Origin: Curtobacterium sp. TC1
Lineage (GTDB): Bacteria > Actinomycetota > Actinomycetes > Actinomycetales > Microbacteriaceae
DNA: 64,000 bases
Reading direction: 5' to 3'
NCBI RefSeq assembly: GCF_019844075.1
Contig: NZ_CP081964.1
Location: 1,364,001-1,428,000, forward strand
The notes under the pieces are model-generated. The model was not told the DNA's origin and made no database searches. It saw only the letters and a list, made by a program, of their open reading frames with translations. The translations under genes and the position numbers were made by a program. Below, piece by piece: positions 16,477-25,950 of the stretch (position 1 is the first letter of the stretch; every line of letters starts with the position of its first letter).

Positions 16477-17307
16477 GTGAGCGACAGCGAGACCGTGCAG
16501 CCCGACCCCACTGTGCCGACCCCCTACGAGGACTTGCTCCGACGGGTCCTCACCGAGGGCACGCCGAAGGGCGACCGCACCGGCACCGGGACCCGCAGTC
16601 TGTTCGGTGCGCAGCTCCGCTACGACCTGTCGAAGGGCTTCCCGCTCGTCTCCACGAAGCGCGTGCACTTCAAGTCGATCGCGTACGAGCTGCTCTGGTT
16701 CCTGCGCGGCGACGGCAACGCGACCTGGCTGCAGGAACACGGCGTCCGGATCTGGAACGAGTGGGCGGACGAGGACGGCGACCTCGGCCCGGTCTACGGC
16801 GTGCAGTGGCGCTCGTGGCCGACCCCGTCCGGCGAGCACGTCGACCAGATCGCCCAGGTGATCGACCAGATCCGCACGAACCCGGACAGCCGACGGCTCA
16901 TCGTGTCGGCCTGGAACGTGGCGGACATCCCGGACATGGCGCTCGCGCCGTGCCACGCGTTCTTCCAGTTCTTCGTCAACGACGGCAAGCTCTCGTGCCA
17001 GCTCTACCAGCGCAGCGCGGACATGTTCCTCGGGGTCCCGTTCAACATCGCGTCGTACGCCCTGCTCACCCACATGATCGCCGCGCAGACCGGGCTCGAG
17101 GTCGGTGACTTCGTCTGGACCGGCGGCGACTGCCACGTCTACGACAACCACGTCGAGCAGGTGGAGGAGCAGCTGTCCCGCACGGCGTACGCCCTGCCGA
17201 CCCTGGAGCTCGCACCGAGGGACTCCATCGACGACTACGAGTACGAGGACTTCACGGTCGTCGGCTACCACCACCACCCGGCGATCAAGGCCGCGGTCGC
17301 GGTCTGA
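16477..17307 (+). CDS. thyA: Thymidylate synthase
   Basis: 276 residues. Methylates dUMP to dTMP with methylene-tetrahydrofolate, which becomes dihydrofolate. Folate/dUMP features: [15 protein letters not shown] (~29), [20 protein letters not shown] (~90), catalytic Cys in [13 protein letters not shown] (~160), [20 protein letters not shown] (~180) with the phosphate-binding Arg. The GTG start has a leaderless promoter. The stop overlaps the dfrA ATG by 1 nt (TGATG), so the two enzymes of the folate cycle are translationally coupled. Confidence 0.97.
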   Translation: MSDSETVQPDPTVPTPYEDLLRRVLTEGTPKGDRTGTGTRSLFGAQLRYDLSKGFPLVSTKRVHFKSIAYELLWFLRGDGNATWLQEHGVRIWNEWADEDGDLGPVYGVQWRSWPTPSGEHVDQIAQVIDQIRTNPDSRRLIVSAWNVADIPDMALAPCHAFFQFFVNDGKLSCQLYQRSADMFLGVPFNIASYALLTHMIAAQTGLEVGDFVWTGGDCHVYDNHVEQVEEQLSRTAYALPTLELAPRDSIDDYEYEDFTVVGYHHHPAIKAAVAV

Positions 17308-17801
17308 TGATCGGCATGGTGTGGGCCCGGTCGACCGGCGGGGTCATCGGGGCCGACGGCGGCATGCCCTGGCACGTGCCCGAGGACCTCGCGCACTTCA
17401 AGCAGGTCACGGGTGACGCCACGGTGCTGATGGGCCGGCGCACCTGGGAGTCCCTGCCCGAGCGGTTCCGTCCGCTGCCCGGTCGGCGCAACGTGGTGCT
17501 CACCCGCGACCCGTCCTGGTCGGCGGACGGCGCCGAGGTCGTGCACGAGCTGGTGGCCGCCCTCGACGGTGCCGGCGGTGCCGACGAGACCGTCTGGGTC
17601 ATCGGCGGCGGGCAGGTCTACGCCGCAGCGCTGGACCGTGCCGAGCGTGTGTCCGAGACCGTCATCGACGTCGACGTGCCCGGCGACACCGTCGCTCCGA
17701 CGCTCCACGAGTCGGCCGACTGGTCGCTCGTCGACGAGGGCGCGTGGCAGGAATCCCGCACGGGGACCCGCTACCGCTTCCTCGAGTGGCACCGCGCCTG
17801 A
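17307..17801 (+). CDS. dfrA: Dihydrofolate reductase
   Basis: 164 residues. Regenerates tetrahydrofolate from the dihydrofolate made by ThyA, using [37 protein letters not shown] holds the PWHxPED substrate site with the active acidic residue; VLMGRRTWESLP is the NADPH-binding motif; WVIGGGQVYAAAL the second cofactor loop. Standard chromosomal enzyme, usual length, no sign of a resistance variant that I can judge. Coupled to thyA. A G+C-rich repeat element (17840-17868) follows. Confidence 0.95.
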   Translation: MIGMVWARSTGGVIGADGGMPWHVPEDLAHFKQVTGDATVLMGRRTWESLPERFRPLPGRRNVVLTRDPSWSADGAEVVHELVAALDGAGGADETVWVIGGGQVYAAALDRAERVSETVIDVDVPGDTVAPTLHESADWSLVDEGAWQESRTGTRYRFLEWHRA

Positions 17802-17839
17802 GCGTCCGGAACCTGTTTCCCACCGGACGGGCGGTGCCT

Positions 17840-17868
17840 GACGGACGCGATCCGGGCCTCCCGTCCGC
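17840..17868. repeat. Intergenic CGGGAGGCCCG-type element, copy 1 (inverted)
   Basis: Carries, on the minus strand, CGGGAGGCCCG followed by GATCGCGTCCG, matching elements at 20676, 33534 and 47175. Self-complementary, located after dfrA. Confidence 0.5.
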
Positions 17869-17921
17869 GCCGCAGGCAGGCGACCGTCCACCCGGACGGC
17901 GGCCATCGCGCCCATCCCCGG

Positions 17922-17927
17922 TACGCT
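17922..17927 (+). promoter_or_regulatory. -10 box of dapA (leaderless)
   Basis: TACGCT, 7 nt before the GTG at 17935. An in-frame GTG at 17929 lies too close to the box to be used. Confidence 0.55.
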
Positions 17928-17934
17928 GGTGCCC

Positions 17935-18912
17935 GTGTCCCCGCGTGAGAATCCCTTCGGTCAGGTCCTCGTCGCCCTCGTGACCCCGTTCACGGCCGAC
18001 GGCGAGGTCGACTGGCCCGGCGTCGAGCAGCACATCGACGACTGCATCACGGCCGGCGCCGACGGCATCGTCGTCACCGGCACCACCGGCGAGACCAGCA
18101 CCCTGACCGACCCCGAGAAGCTCCGGCTGGTCGAGGTCGGCAAGTCCGTCGCCGCAGGCCGCGCGAAGATCATCACGGGCGGTGGGTCGAACGAGACCGC
18201 GCACGCGATCCACCTCTACAAGCAGAGCGAGCGGGCCGGCGCCGACGGCGTCATGATCGTCACGCCGTACTACAACAAGCCCACCCAGTCGGGCGTGCTC
18301 ACCCACTTCCGGATGATCGCCGACGCGACCGACCTGCCGGTGATCCTGTACGACATCCCGGGGCGCACGGGCATCCCGATCACCTACGACACGATCCTGC
18401 GCGCGTCGAAGCACCCGAACATCCTCGCCGTGAAGGACGCCAAGGGCGACTTCGCCGAGGTGTCCCGCGTGCTGAACAACACCGACCTGATGTACTTCTC
18501 CGGCGACGACACCAACGTGCTCCCGCACCTGTCCATCGGTGCGACGGGCCTGATCGGCGTCACCGCGAACATCACGAGCACGCCGTACCGCACCATCGTC
18601 GACGCCGTGAACCGCGGCGACCTGGCGACCGCCACCGCCGAGCACAAGCGCGTCGAGCCGCTCGTCCGCGCCGTGATGACCCACGTGCCCGGCACCGTCG
18701 CGGCGAAGTACATCCTGCACGGGCTCGGCCGCATCGGCAGCCCGCGCGTCCGTCTGCCGCTCGTCGGCCCCGAGGACTCCGAGGCGTACGCCATCGAGAC
18801 CTCGCTCGAAGCCGTGCACGACGTGCCCGGCGCCGACTTCTCGAACTTCCGCCCCGACCGCAACGCAGCGGCCGGCGGCGCACTGCCAAAGGTGCCAGGC
18901 ACCACCCGCTAG
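17935..18912 (+). CDS. dapA: 4-hydroxy-tetrahydrodipicolinate synthase
   Basis: 325 residues. Condenses pyruvate with aspartate semialdehyde in the first committed step to lysine and diaminopimelate. TIM-barrel aldolase signatures: GIVVTGTTGETSTLTDPEK (~42), TPYYNKPTQSGVLTHF (~108, with the catalytic-triad Tyr), and ILAVKDAKGDF (~163) with the Schiff-base Lys. The length is slightly above average because of a C-terminal tail (SNFRPDRNAAAGG...). Only 49 bases separate it from rnj, the same neighbourhood as in other actinobacteria. Confidence 0.96.
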   Translation: MSPRENPFGQVLVALVTPFTADGEVDWPGVEQHIDDCITAGADGIVVTGTTGETSTLTDPEKLRLVEVGKSVAAGRAKIITGGGSNETAHAIHLYKQSERAGADGVMIVTPYYNKPTQSGVLTHFRMIADATDLPVILYDIPGRTGIPITYDTILRASKHPNILAVKDAKGDFAEVSRVLNNTDLMYFSGDDTNVLPHLSIGATGLIGVTANITSTPYRTIVDAVNRGDLATATAEHKRVEPLVRAVMTHVPGTVAAKYILHGLGRIGSPRVRLPLVGPEDSEAYAIETSLEAVHDVPGADFSNFRPDRNAAAGGALPKVPGTTR

Positions 18913-18961
18913 CGAACACCGCGGCGCGCTCCCCGCGCGTCGCCCGAATCCGTAGGACCGA

Positions 18962-20638
18962 ATGCCCACACAAGTCTCCACACCGCAGCCGCTCGAACCC
19001 GGCACCCTCCGCGTCATCCCCATCGGGGGACTCGGCGAGATCGGTCGCAACATGACCGTCTACGAGTACGACGGCAAGCTCCTCATCGTCGACGCCGGCG
19101 TGCTCTTCCCCGAGGAGCACCAGCCCGGGGTCGACCTGATCCTGCCGGACTTCGCGCCGATCCGTGACCGCCTCGACGACGTCCTCGGTGTCGTGCTCAC
19201 GCACGGCCACGAGGACCACATCGGCGCCGTCCCGTACCTGCTGAAGCTCCGCGACGACATCCCGCTGATCGGCTCCACGCTGACCCTCGCGCTCGTCGAG
19301 GCGAAGCTCAAGGAACACCGGATCAAGCCGTACACGCTCGTCGTGGCCGAGGACCAGACGGAACAGCTCGGCCCGTTCCACCTCGAGTTCGTCGCCGTGA
19401 ACCACTCCATCCCGGACGCCCTCGCCGTCGCGATCACGACCCCCGCCGGTCGTGTCCTGCACACGGGTGACTTCAAGATGGACCAGCTCCCGCTGGACGA
19501 CCGCATCACCGACCTCCGTGCGTTCGCGCGTCTCGGTGAGGCCGGCGTCGACCTGTTCCTGCCGGACTCGACCAACGCCGACGTGCCGGGCTTCACCGCG
19601 CCCGAGCGGGACATCGGACCGGTGCTCGAGAACATCATCATGCGGGCGCGCAAGAAGGTCGTCGTGGCGAGCTTCTCGTCGCACGTGCACCGTGTGCAGC
19701 AGGTCCTCGACGCCGCCGCGGCCGCGAACCGCAAGGTCGCGTTCATGGGGCGCTCGATGATCCGCAACATGACCATCGCCGCCGACCTCGGCTACCTCCG
19801 GGTGCCCGAGAACGTCCTCATCGACACGAAGAAGGCGAAGAACGTCCCCGACGACCAGATCGTCTACATGTCGACCGGGTCGCAGGGCGAGCCGATGGCC
19901 GTGCTCGCGCGGATGGCGAACCTCGAGCACCAGATCGAGATCGGCGAGGGCGACACCGTCATCCTCGCGTCGTCCCTCATCCCCGGCAACGAGAACGCCG
20001 TGTACCGCGTCATCGACGGGCTGACGAAGCTCGGCGCGAAGGTCGTGCACAAGGGCAACGCCAAGGTGCACGTCTCCGGACACGCCTCGGCCGGCGAACT
20101 GCTCTACTGCTACAACATCCTGCGTCCGCGCAACGTGCTGCCCGTCCACGGCGAGCACCGTCACCTGTACGCGAACGCCGACCTGGCGATCCAGACGGGT
20201 GTGCCGCCGCGCAACGTGATCCTCGGGCAGGACGGCATCGTCGTCGACCTGAAGGACGGCGTCGCGACGGTCGCCGGGCAGCTCGACATCGGCTACGTGT
20301 ACGTCGACGGCTCGACCGTGGGCGAGATCACCGACGCCGACCTCAAGGACCGCCGTGTCCTGTCGGAAGAGGGCTTCATCTCGGTCTTCGCCGCGGTGGA
20401 CTTCACCACCGGCCAGTGCGTCATCGGCCCGGAGATCCAGTCGCGCGGCTTCGCCGAGGACGACTCCGTGTTCGACGACGTCCGTCCGCAGATCGCCAAG
20501 GCGATCGCCGAGGCGGCCGCCAACGGCACGCGCGACTCGCACGCGTTCGCGCAGGTCGTCCGCCGCACGGTCGGCCGCTGGGTCAACACCAAGCACCGCC
20601 GCCGTCCGATGATCGTCCCGGTGGTCATCGAGGCGTAG
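18962..20638 (+). CDS. rnj: Ribonuclease J
   Basis: 558 residues. A metallo-beta-lactamase/beta-CASP endo- and 5'-3' exoribonuclease acting in rRNA maturation and mRNA decay. The zinc motif LTHGHEDHIGAVPYLL is at ~79; GLGEIGRNM at ~23 starts the family signature; IVYMSTGSQGEPMAVLARM (~299) and HVSGHASAGELLY (~363) are the beta-CASP motifs. Full length with the C-terminal domain, so probably active on both RNA ends. The ATG at 18962 follows TAGGAC by 3 nt, so the promoter may lie in the dapA 3' end. Confidence 0.96.
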   Translation: MPTQVSTPQPLEPGTLRVIPIGGLGEIGRNMTVYEYDGKLLIVDAGVLFPEEHQPGVDLILPDFAPIRDRLDDVLGVVLTHGHEDHIGAVPYLLKLRDDIPLIGSTLTLALVEAKLKEHRIKPYTLVVAEDQTEQLGPFHLEFVAVNHSIPDALAVAITTPAGRVLHTGDFKMDQLPLDDRITDLRAFARLGEAGVDLFLPDSTNADVPGFTAPERDIGPVLENIIMRARKKVVVASFSSHVHRVQQVLDAAAAANRKVAFMGRSMIRNMTIAADLGYLRVPENVLIDTKKAKNVPDDQIVYMSTGSQGEPMAVLARMANLEHQIEIGEGDTVILASSLIPGNENAVYRVIDGLTKLGAKVVHKGNAKVHVSGHASAGELLYCYNILRPRNVLPVHGEHRHLYANADLAIQTGVPPRNVILGQDGIVVDLKDGVATVAGQLDIGYVYVDGSTVGEITDADLKDRRVLSEEGFISVFAAVDFTTGQCVIGPEIQSRGFAEDDSVFDDVRPQIAKAIAEAAANGTRDSHAFAQVVRRTVGRWVNTKHRRRPMIVPVVIEA

Positions 20639-20675
20639 CGCGTTCGTCGCGTCAGTCGCGTTCATCGCGGTCGAC

Positions 20676-20730
20676 CGGGAGGCCCGTCCAGCGTCCGTCA
20701 CGGATGCTGCGGCGGGCCTCCCTTGGTTTG
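20676..20730 (+). terminator. rnj terminator built from a CGGGAGGCCCG element (copy 2)
   Basis: GGGAGGCCCG (20677-20686) pairs with 20713-20722 and an inner stem fills most of the space between. TTGGTTT follows. The left part (20676-20699) is one copy of the intergenic element family. Confidence 0.7.
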
Positions 20731-20744
20731 TCCTGAGTGGGGAT

Positions 20745-20750
20745 TAGGGT
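20745..20750 (+). promoter_or_regulatory. -10 box of ftsK (leaderless)
   Basis: TAGGGT, 7 nt before the ATG at 20758. It favours this start over an ATG 21 nt upstream. Confidence 0.6.
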
Positions 20751-20757
20751 TCTGCCC

Positions 20758-23691
20758 ATGGCCGGAGGCACCAAGTCGACCACGCGCTCGCGCGCGTCCA
20801 CGTCGTCCCGTGGGAACGGGACGCGTGGTTCGTCGCGCACCCAGGCCACGACGAAGAAGCTGCCGCAGGCTGCACCGACACCGGTGTTCCGCGAGCAGAA
20901 CCCGCTCGTGACGTTCTGGCTCGCGATGGCGCACGGCGTCGGCGCGGTGTTCCGGCTGCTCGGCAAGGAGTCGCTCGAGAAGGACCAGCGGCGCGACGGG
21001 TTCCCGTTCCTGCTGTTCGTGCTGGCCATCGCCGGTGCGGTCGTCGAGTGGCTCAACCCGACGAACGACGTGTCCGTCGCGCTCGACGCCTACACGTTCG
21101 GGGGACTGTTCGGCCGGTTGGCGTTCGCGCTGCCGGTGATCATGATCGTCTTCGCCGGATGGCTGTTCCGGCACCCGGCCTCGGTGCACGACAACACCCG
21201 CATCGGCATCGGCCTGGGGATCCTGCTCGTCTCCATCGCCTCGCTCTGCCACGTCTTCGGTGGGCAGCCGAGCGCAGCCGACGGCATGCCCGCGCTGGCA
21301 GCGGCCGGCGGGGTGCTCGGCTGGGTCGTGATCGGCTGGCTCGTGACGATCGCGACCGCGTGGGTCGCGGTCCCGGTGGCGGTCGTGCTGCTCGTGCTCT
21401 CGCTCTTCATCGTCACCAAGACGCCGCCGAACAGGGTCGGTCGTCGCCTGCACGAGTTGTACGCGTACCTGTTCGGTGCGCCGGCCCCGGCGGCAGAGCC
21501 CGAGGTCGAAGCAGCAGCAGCGGCGCCCGCCACCCGCACCAAGACGACCAAGCGCGGCAAGAAGGGCGACACCGACTTCCAGCTGTTCGACGACCTCGGG
21601 TTCGGCGACGATCGCGCAGCAGGCGACAGCGACGACGCTGCCGACGGCGACAACGTGCCGTGGTGGCGCCGGAACAAGTCCGGGCGCGAAGAGGACCCGG
21701 CGTACGACAGCCCCGTCCTGCCCCCGGCGACCGGTGTCGCTCCGACGGCCCCGCCCACGGCTGCTGCTGCTCCCGCGGCGGCCGCACCGACCACGAACCC
21801 GAACGCCGGCGCCGCGGTCGGCCTGGTCGACCTGACACCCGCCGAGCCCGCGTCGGTCAACCTCAACGACTCCGTCGAGCAGGACCTGCAGGACGCCGAG
21901 CAGGCGCTCCGCGCGTTCGGCACCGACGTCCCCGCGCGTCCGGAACCGACCGGCGACATCCGACCGGCGGTGCCTGCGGTCCTGTCCGAACCCGAGGTCG
22001 TCGACGAGCCGGACGAGGCCGACGCCGCCGCCGATTTGAGCGCGGCCGCAGCCGGGTCCGACGAGGACCCGTCGAAGCCGTACCGCCTGCCCGCCGCCAC
22101 GACCCTGAGCTCCGGCACCCCCTCGGTCGCCCGCAGCCAGGCGAACGACGACATCGTCGCCGCCATCACCGGCGTGCTCACCGAGTTCAAGGTCGACGCG
22201 AAGGTCACCGGGTTCTCGCGTGGGCCGACGGTCACGCGGTACGAGATCGAGCTCGGTCCGGGCGTCAAGGTCGAGCGGGTTACGGCGCTGTCGAAGAACC
22301 TGTCCTACGCCGTCGCCTCGAACGAGGTCCGCATCCTCTCGCCGATCCCCGGCAAGAGCGCGATCGGCGTCGAGATCCCGAACACCGACCGCGAGATCGT
22401 GTCCCTCGGCGACGTCCTGCGCTCGAACGCCGCGCGCAAGTCGAAGCACCCGATGACGATCGGCGTCGGCAAGGACGTCGAGGGCGGCTTCGTCGTCGCG
22501 AACCTGGCGAAGATGCCGCACCTGCTCGTCGCCGGTTCGACCGGTTCCGGCAAGTCGGTCTTCATCAACTCGATGATCACGTCGCTGCTCATGCGGGCGA
22601 AGCCGTCCGAGGTCCGGATGGTGCTGGTCGACCCGAAGCGCGTCGAGCTCTCGATCTACGCGGGTGTCCCGCACCTCATCACGCCCATCATCACGAACCC
22701 GAAGAAGGCGGCCGAAGCGCTGCAGTGGGTCGTGAAGGAGATGGACATGCGGTACGACGACCTGGCGTCGTTCGGGTTCCGCCACGTCGACGACTTCAAC
22801 AAGGCGATCGAGAACGAGGAGATCGTCCTGCCAGCGGGCAGCGAACGGAAGCTCAAGCCCTACCCGTACCTGCTCGTCGTCGTCGACGAGCTCGCCGACC
22901 TCATGCTCGTCGCCCCGCGCGACGTCGAGGAGTCGATCGTCCGCATCACCCAGCTCGCCCGTGCAGCCGGCATCCACCTGGTGCTCGCTACGCAGCGTCC
23001 GTCGGTGGACGTCATCACCGGCCTGATCAAGGCGAACGTGCCGTCCCGCATCGCCTTCGCGGTCACGAGCGTCACGGACTCCCGCGTCATCCTCGACCAG
23101 CCCGGTGCCGACAAGCTCATCGGCCAGGGCGACGCGCTGTTCCTGCCGATGGGGTCGTCGAAGTCCCTGCGCGTGCAGGGTGCCTGGGTGCAGGAGGGCG
23201 AGGTCGCCGAGGTCGTCCAGCACGTCACCCGCCAGGCCCAGCCCGAGTACCGCCAGGACGTCCAGGCCGTGGTCGAGCGCAAGGAGATCGACGCCGACAT
23301 CGGCGACGACCTCGAGCTGCTCCTCGCGGCGGTCGAACAGGTGGTCTCGACGCAGTTCGGGTCCACCTCGATGCTGCAGCGCAAGCTCCGTGTCGGCTTC
23401 GCGAAGGCGGGTCGCCTGATGGACCTGATGGAGTCCCGCGACATCGTCGGTCCGTCCGAGGGGTCGAAGGCCCGCGACGTGCTCGTCACCGCGGACCAGC
23501 TGCCCGCGGTGCTCGCGAAGCTCCGTGGCGAGGAGCCGCCCGCCGCTCCGGCGCCCGTGGCCCCCGCGCCCGGTCCGAGCGACGACGGCGACCGCTACGG
23601 CGCCGACCCCGTGGGTGACATGACCCGCGGGTACGATGAAGTGCACGACGAGCCCGAAGAGGACGCGTGGGGACTGACGGGCAGGGAGTGA
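20758..23691 (+). CDS. ftsK: DNA translocase FtsK
   Basis: 977 residues. Pumps chromosomal DNA through the division septum. N-terminal basic tail (~1-45), four to five transmembrane helices (~50-225), a long acidic/Pro/Ala linker (~230-440), then the motor: Walker [18 protein letters not shown] (~593), Walker [18 protein letters not shown] (~703), and a C-terminal gamma winged-helix domain ([29 protein letters not shown], ~875-915) that reads KOPS sites. There is a further ~60-residue acidic tail. It ends just before pgsA. Confidence 0.96.
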   Translation: MAGGTKSTTRSRASTSSRGNGTRGSSRTQATTKKLPQAAPTPVFREQNPLVTFWLAMAHGVGAVFRLLGKESLEKDQRRDGFPFLLFVLAIAGAVVEWLNPTNDVSVALDAYTFGGLFGRLAFALPVIMIVFAGWLFRHPASVHDNTRIGIGLGILLVSIASLCHVFGGQPSAADGMPALAAAGGVLGWVVIGWLVTIATAWVAVPVAVVLLVLSLFIVTKTPPNRVGRRLHELYAYLFGAPAPAAEPEVEAAAAAPATRTKTTKRGKKGDTDFQLFDDLGFGDDRAAGDSDDAADGDNVPWWRRNKSGREEDPAYDSPVLPPATGVAPTAPPTAAAAPAAAAPTTNPNAGAAVGLVDLTPAEPASVNLNDSVEQDLQDAEQALRAFGTDVPARPEPTGDIRPAVPAVLSEPEVVDEPDEADAAADLSAAAAGSDEDPSKPYRLPAATTLSSGTPSVARSQANDDIVAAITGVLTEFKVDAKVTGFSRGPTVTRYEIELGPGVKVERVTALSKNLSYAVASNEVRILSPIPGKSAIGVEIPNTDREIVSLGDVLRSNAARKSKHPMTIGVGKDVEGGFVVANLAKMPHLLVAGSTGSGKSVFINSMITSLLMRAKPSEVRMVLVDPKRVELSIYAGVPHLITPIITNPKKAAEALQWVVKEMDMRYDDLASFGFRHVDDFNKAIENEEIVLPAGSERKLKPYPYLLVVVDELADLMLVAPRDVEESIVRITQLARAAGIHLVLATQRPSVDVITGLIKANVPSRIAFAVTSVTDSRVILDQPGADKLIGQGDALFLPMGSSKSLRVQGAWVQEGEVAEVVQHVTRQAQPEYRQDVQAVVERKEIDADIGDDLELLLAAVEQVVSTQFGSTSMLQRKLRVGFAKAGRLMDLMESRDIVGPSEGSKARDVLVTADQLPAVLAKLRGEEPPAAPAPVAPAPGPSDDGDRYGADPVGDMTRGYDEVHDEPEEDAWGLTGRE

Positions 23692-23696
23692 AGGCG

Positions 23697-24341
23697 ATGA
23701 CCGCCTCGGACGGCACGGACACGACACACGGCGCGAAGTTCCCCTGGCGCGGGCGACTGCTCCGCAAGGGCCCCGGCCCCGCATCGACGGCGAACGTCGC
23801 GAACATCATCACCGTGGTGCGCATCCTCATGGCGCCGCTGTTCTTCGTGCTGCTCCTCGCCGACGCCGGTGACGACGGCCCACTGCGCATCTGGGCCGCG
23901 GTCGTGTTCGTCGTCGCGATCGTCACCGACAGTGCCGACGGCATCATCGCCCGCCGGCAGAACCTGGTCACCGACTTCGGCAAGCTCGTCGACCCCATCG
24001 CCGACAAGGTCCTGATCGGCGGCGCGCTCGTCGCCCTATCGATCCTCTGGGAGCTGCCCTGGTACGTGACCGTCCTGATCATGGTGCGCGAGATCGGCAT
24101 CACGGTGTTCCGCTTCGCGGTGCTGTCGGACCGGGTGATCCCGGCCAGCCGCGGCGGCAAGATCAAGACCGTGCTGCAGGCCGTCGCCCTGACGGCGGCA
24201 CTGTTCCCGTGGTGGGAGCTCGTCGGCGACTGGGCGCACTGGGTCAACGGCATCCTGATGACCGCCGCCTTCCTGGCGACCGTGCTGAGCGGCATCGACT
24301 ACCTGTACCAGGCGTGGAAGCACAACCGGACCACCGCGTGA
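23697..24341 (+). CDS. pgsA: CDP-diacylglycerol--glycerol-3-phosphate 3-phosphatidyltransferase
   Basis: 214 residues. Makes phosphatidylglycerol phosphate at the membrane. The CDP-alcohol phosphotransferase motif D-x2-D-G-x2-A-R-x8-G-x3-D-x3-D is complete in DSADGIIARRQN...FGKLVDPIAD (~77-102). About five hydrophobic helices follow and precede it. The ATG at 23697 comes 5 nt after the ftsK stop; a GTG at 23667 inside ftsK is an alternative. It overlaps cinA by 4 nt (GTGA). Confidence 0.92.
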   Translation: MTASDGTDTTHGAKFPWRGRLLRKGPGPASTANVANIITVVRILMAPLFFVLLLADAGDDGPLRIWAAVVFVVAIVTDSADGIIARRQNLVTDFGKLVDPIADKVLIGGALVALSILWELPWYVTVLIMVREIGITVFRFAVLSDRVIPASRGGKIKTVLQAVALTAALFPWWELVGDWAHWVNGILMTAAFLATVLSGIDYLYQAWKHNRTTA

Positions 24342-24883
24342 CGCAGGACGACGACGCGACCGGCACCGTGCCTCCCGGTCCGGCCGGCACGGTCGACGCG
24401 ATCGCGCAGTCCCTGGTCGCCGAGCTGACGCGTCGCGGTGAGACCGTCGCCGTGGCGGAGTCGCTCACCGGCGGATCGGTGGTGTCGACGCTCGTCGGCG
24501 TACCGGGGGCGAGCGCCGTGGTGCGCGGGGGAGTCGTGGCCTACGCGACGCCCGTCAAGCACAGCGTGCTCGGGGTCTCGTCCGAGTTGCTGGCCGCCAG
24601 AGGCGCCGTCGACCCGGAGGTCGCGCGGCAGATGGCTGCCGGTGTCCGGACCGCGCTGTCCGTCGACGGCGAGCCGGCGACGTGGGGGATCAGCACGACC
24701 GGGGTCGCCGGGCCGGACCCGCAGGACGGCAAGCCCGTCGGCACCGTGTTCGTCGGGATCGCGTCGGCGGACGGCGCCACTGCCTGGGAACTCCACCTCG
24801 ACGGGGACCGCGGTGCAATCCGGACGGCGTCCGTCTCCGAACTCCTGACACGGATGTCGTCCGTGGTCCGGGGCCGGGAATAG
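24338..24883 (+). CDS. cinA: CinA family protein (nicotinamide-nucleotide amidase domain only)
   Basis: 181 residues corresponding to the C-terminal domain of CinA, which deamidates NMN in pyridine-nucleotide recycling. Motifs: VAVAESLTGGSVVSTL (~44), GGVVAYATPVKHSVLGV, and STTGVAGPDPQDGKPVGTVFVGIA (~120). The N-terminal COG1058 domain is absent, as in other actinobacteria. It is translationally coupled to pgsA and followed by clgR, the same pgsA-cinA-clgR order known from Corynebacterium. Confidence 0.92.
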   Translation: MTQDDDATGTVPPGPAGTVDAIAQSLVAELTRRGETVAVAESLTGGSVVSTLVGVPGASAVVRGGVVAYATPVKHSVLGVSSELLAARGAVDPEVARQMAAGVRTALSVDGEPATWGISTTGVAGPDPQDGKPVGTVFVGIASADGATAWELHLDGDRGAIRTASVSELLTRMSSVVRGRE

Positions 24884-25037
24884 GTCCCGTTTCCACTGGG
24901 TTACATCTCACGCAATCTCCAGCAGGACGGCAGCCAGCCTGGTTAGCATGCTTCAACCGGCAACGCTCAAGTTGCTGAACCCGAACTCGATCCTCCGGAT
25001 CGGGCGGGCGCGGAGACGACAGAGAGGAGGAGTTCTC

Positions 25038-25346
25038 ATGGTTCTCGTTCGTCAGGAAATCGGCGATGTGCTTCGGGACTTCCGCTTGCAGAAGGGCCGG
25101 ACCCTCCGTCAGGTCGCGTCCAAGGCCAGTGTGGCCCTCGGGTACCTCAGTGAGGTCGAGCGTGGTCAGAAAGAGGCCAGCTCGGAGATCCTCGCGTCCG
25201 TCGCGGATGCGCTGGACACCCCCATCTCCACGATCATGCGCGAGGTGGGCGACCGCCTCGCGATCGTCGAGGGACTCACTCCCGTCCCCGACACGCTCCC
25301 GGACGACCTCGTCGCAGAGTTCGACAACGACCTCGCGGTGCGCTGA
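25038..25346 (+). CDS. clgR: XRE-family regulator ClgR
   Basis: 102 residues. Cro/C1 helix-turn-helix: LRDFRLQKGRTLRQVASKASVALGYLSEVERGQKEASSEIL (~10-50), almost the consensus of ClgR, which activates clp protease genes and, in Corynebacterium, DNA-repair genes. GAGAGGAGG lies 7 nt before the ATG at 25038. A TAGCAT -10 box (24944-24949) and an inverted repeat CAAC-6-GTTG (24961-24974) lie in its own leader; whether ClgR binds there is unknown. Confidence 0.9.
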   Translation: MVLVRQEIGDVLRDFRLQKGRTLRQVASKASVALGYLSEVERGQKEASSEILASVADALDTPISTIMREVGDRLAIVEGLTPVPDTLPDDLVAEFDNDLAVR

Positions 25347-25358
25347 GCGCCTCGCACT

Positions 25359-25396
25359 GAACGCCCCCGCCGGAACCTCCCGGCGGGGGCGTTCTG
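25359..25396 (+). terminator. clgR terminator
   Basis: A perfect 15-bp stem (25359-25373 with 25380-25394) and 6-nt loop directly after the clgR stop. Confidence 0.85.
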
Positions 25397-25429
25397 CGTC
25401 CGGGCGGCGCCGTGGGGCGTGGCGGCGTT

Positions 25430-25435
25430 TAGGCT
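25430..25435 (+). promoter_or_regulatory. -10 box of the DUF3046 gene (leaderless)
   Basis: TAGGCT, 6 nt before the ATG at 25442. Confidence 0.6.
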
Positions 25436-25441
25436 GGACGG

Positions 25442-25666
25442 ATGCGGGTGAGTGAGTTCTGGCGTGCCGTCGACCAGGTGTTCGGCGAGGCCTACGGATC
25501 CGTGGTCACCCGTGACGTCGTGCTCGAGGACCTCGGTGGCCGCTCGGCCGTGGACGCGTTGGACGCCGGCATCGACGCCCGCCGGGTGTGGGACGCGCTG
25601 TGCGATTCGCAGGACGTCCCGCTGGACCGGCGGCACGGCAAGGGGCTGGCCGAGCCGCAGAACTGA
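25442..25666 (+). CDS. DUF3046 family protein
   Basis: 74 residues. The conserved MRxSEFWRAVDQVFGEAYGSVV start, DLVLxxLGGRTxxxALxAG-like middle (DVVLEDLGGRSAVDALDAG) and VWDALCDSQDVPLDRRHG end define DUF3046, a small actinobacterial protein encoded just before recA. The function is unknown; the position suggests a link with DNA repair or RecA. It has its own leaderless promoter and ends ~60 bases before the SOS box. Confidence 0.9.
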   Translation: MRVSEFWRAVDQVFGEAYGSVVTRDVVLEDLGGRSAVDALDAGIDARRVWDALCDSQDVPLDRRHGKGLAEPQN

Positions 25667-25725
25667 GGCGTGTGCTCCTCCGGTCGCGCTGGCTCCGACG
25701 CGCGAAACTCTGTTCGGCGTGTTGC

Positions 25726-25741
25726 TCGAACGGGTGTTCGA
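25726..25741. promoter_or_regulatory. LexA (SOS) box upstream of recA
   Basis: TCGAACGGGTGTTCGA, a perfect match to the actinobacterial SOS consensus TCGAAC-N4-GTTCGA, about 210 bases before the recA start. Confidence 0.92.
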
Positions 25742-25950
25742 TCGGTGGTACGTTCCTCCACAGCGGCGTCGCCCGGGTGTTCCATCCACAGATCGCGTGA
25801 CCGTCGGCAGTGATGTCGGTGGCCAGCCATAGGTTGATTGACATCGGGAACAGCCCGAAGCCTTGTCGCAGAACCATCGGCCTTGCACCACCGGCCGGCG
25901 TGGACGCGACAGCCTACAGGCGGCCGAACACGAGCACGAAGGAGCACCCC

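Noticed and set aside
20698..23784. Antisense open frame of over 1000 codons opposite ftsK
   Set aside because: It mirrors a highly conserved FtsK reading frame. Its product is Arg/Asp/Gly/Val-rich with no domain, the usual artefact of GC-rich DNA.
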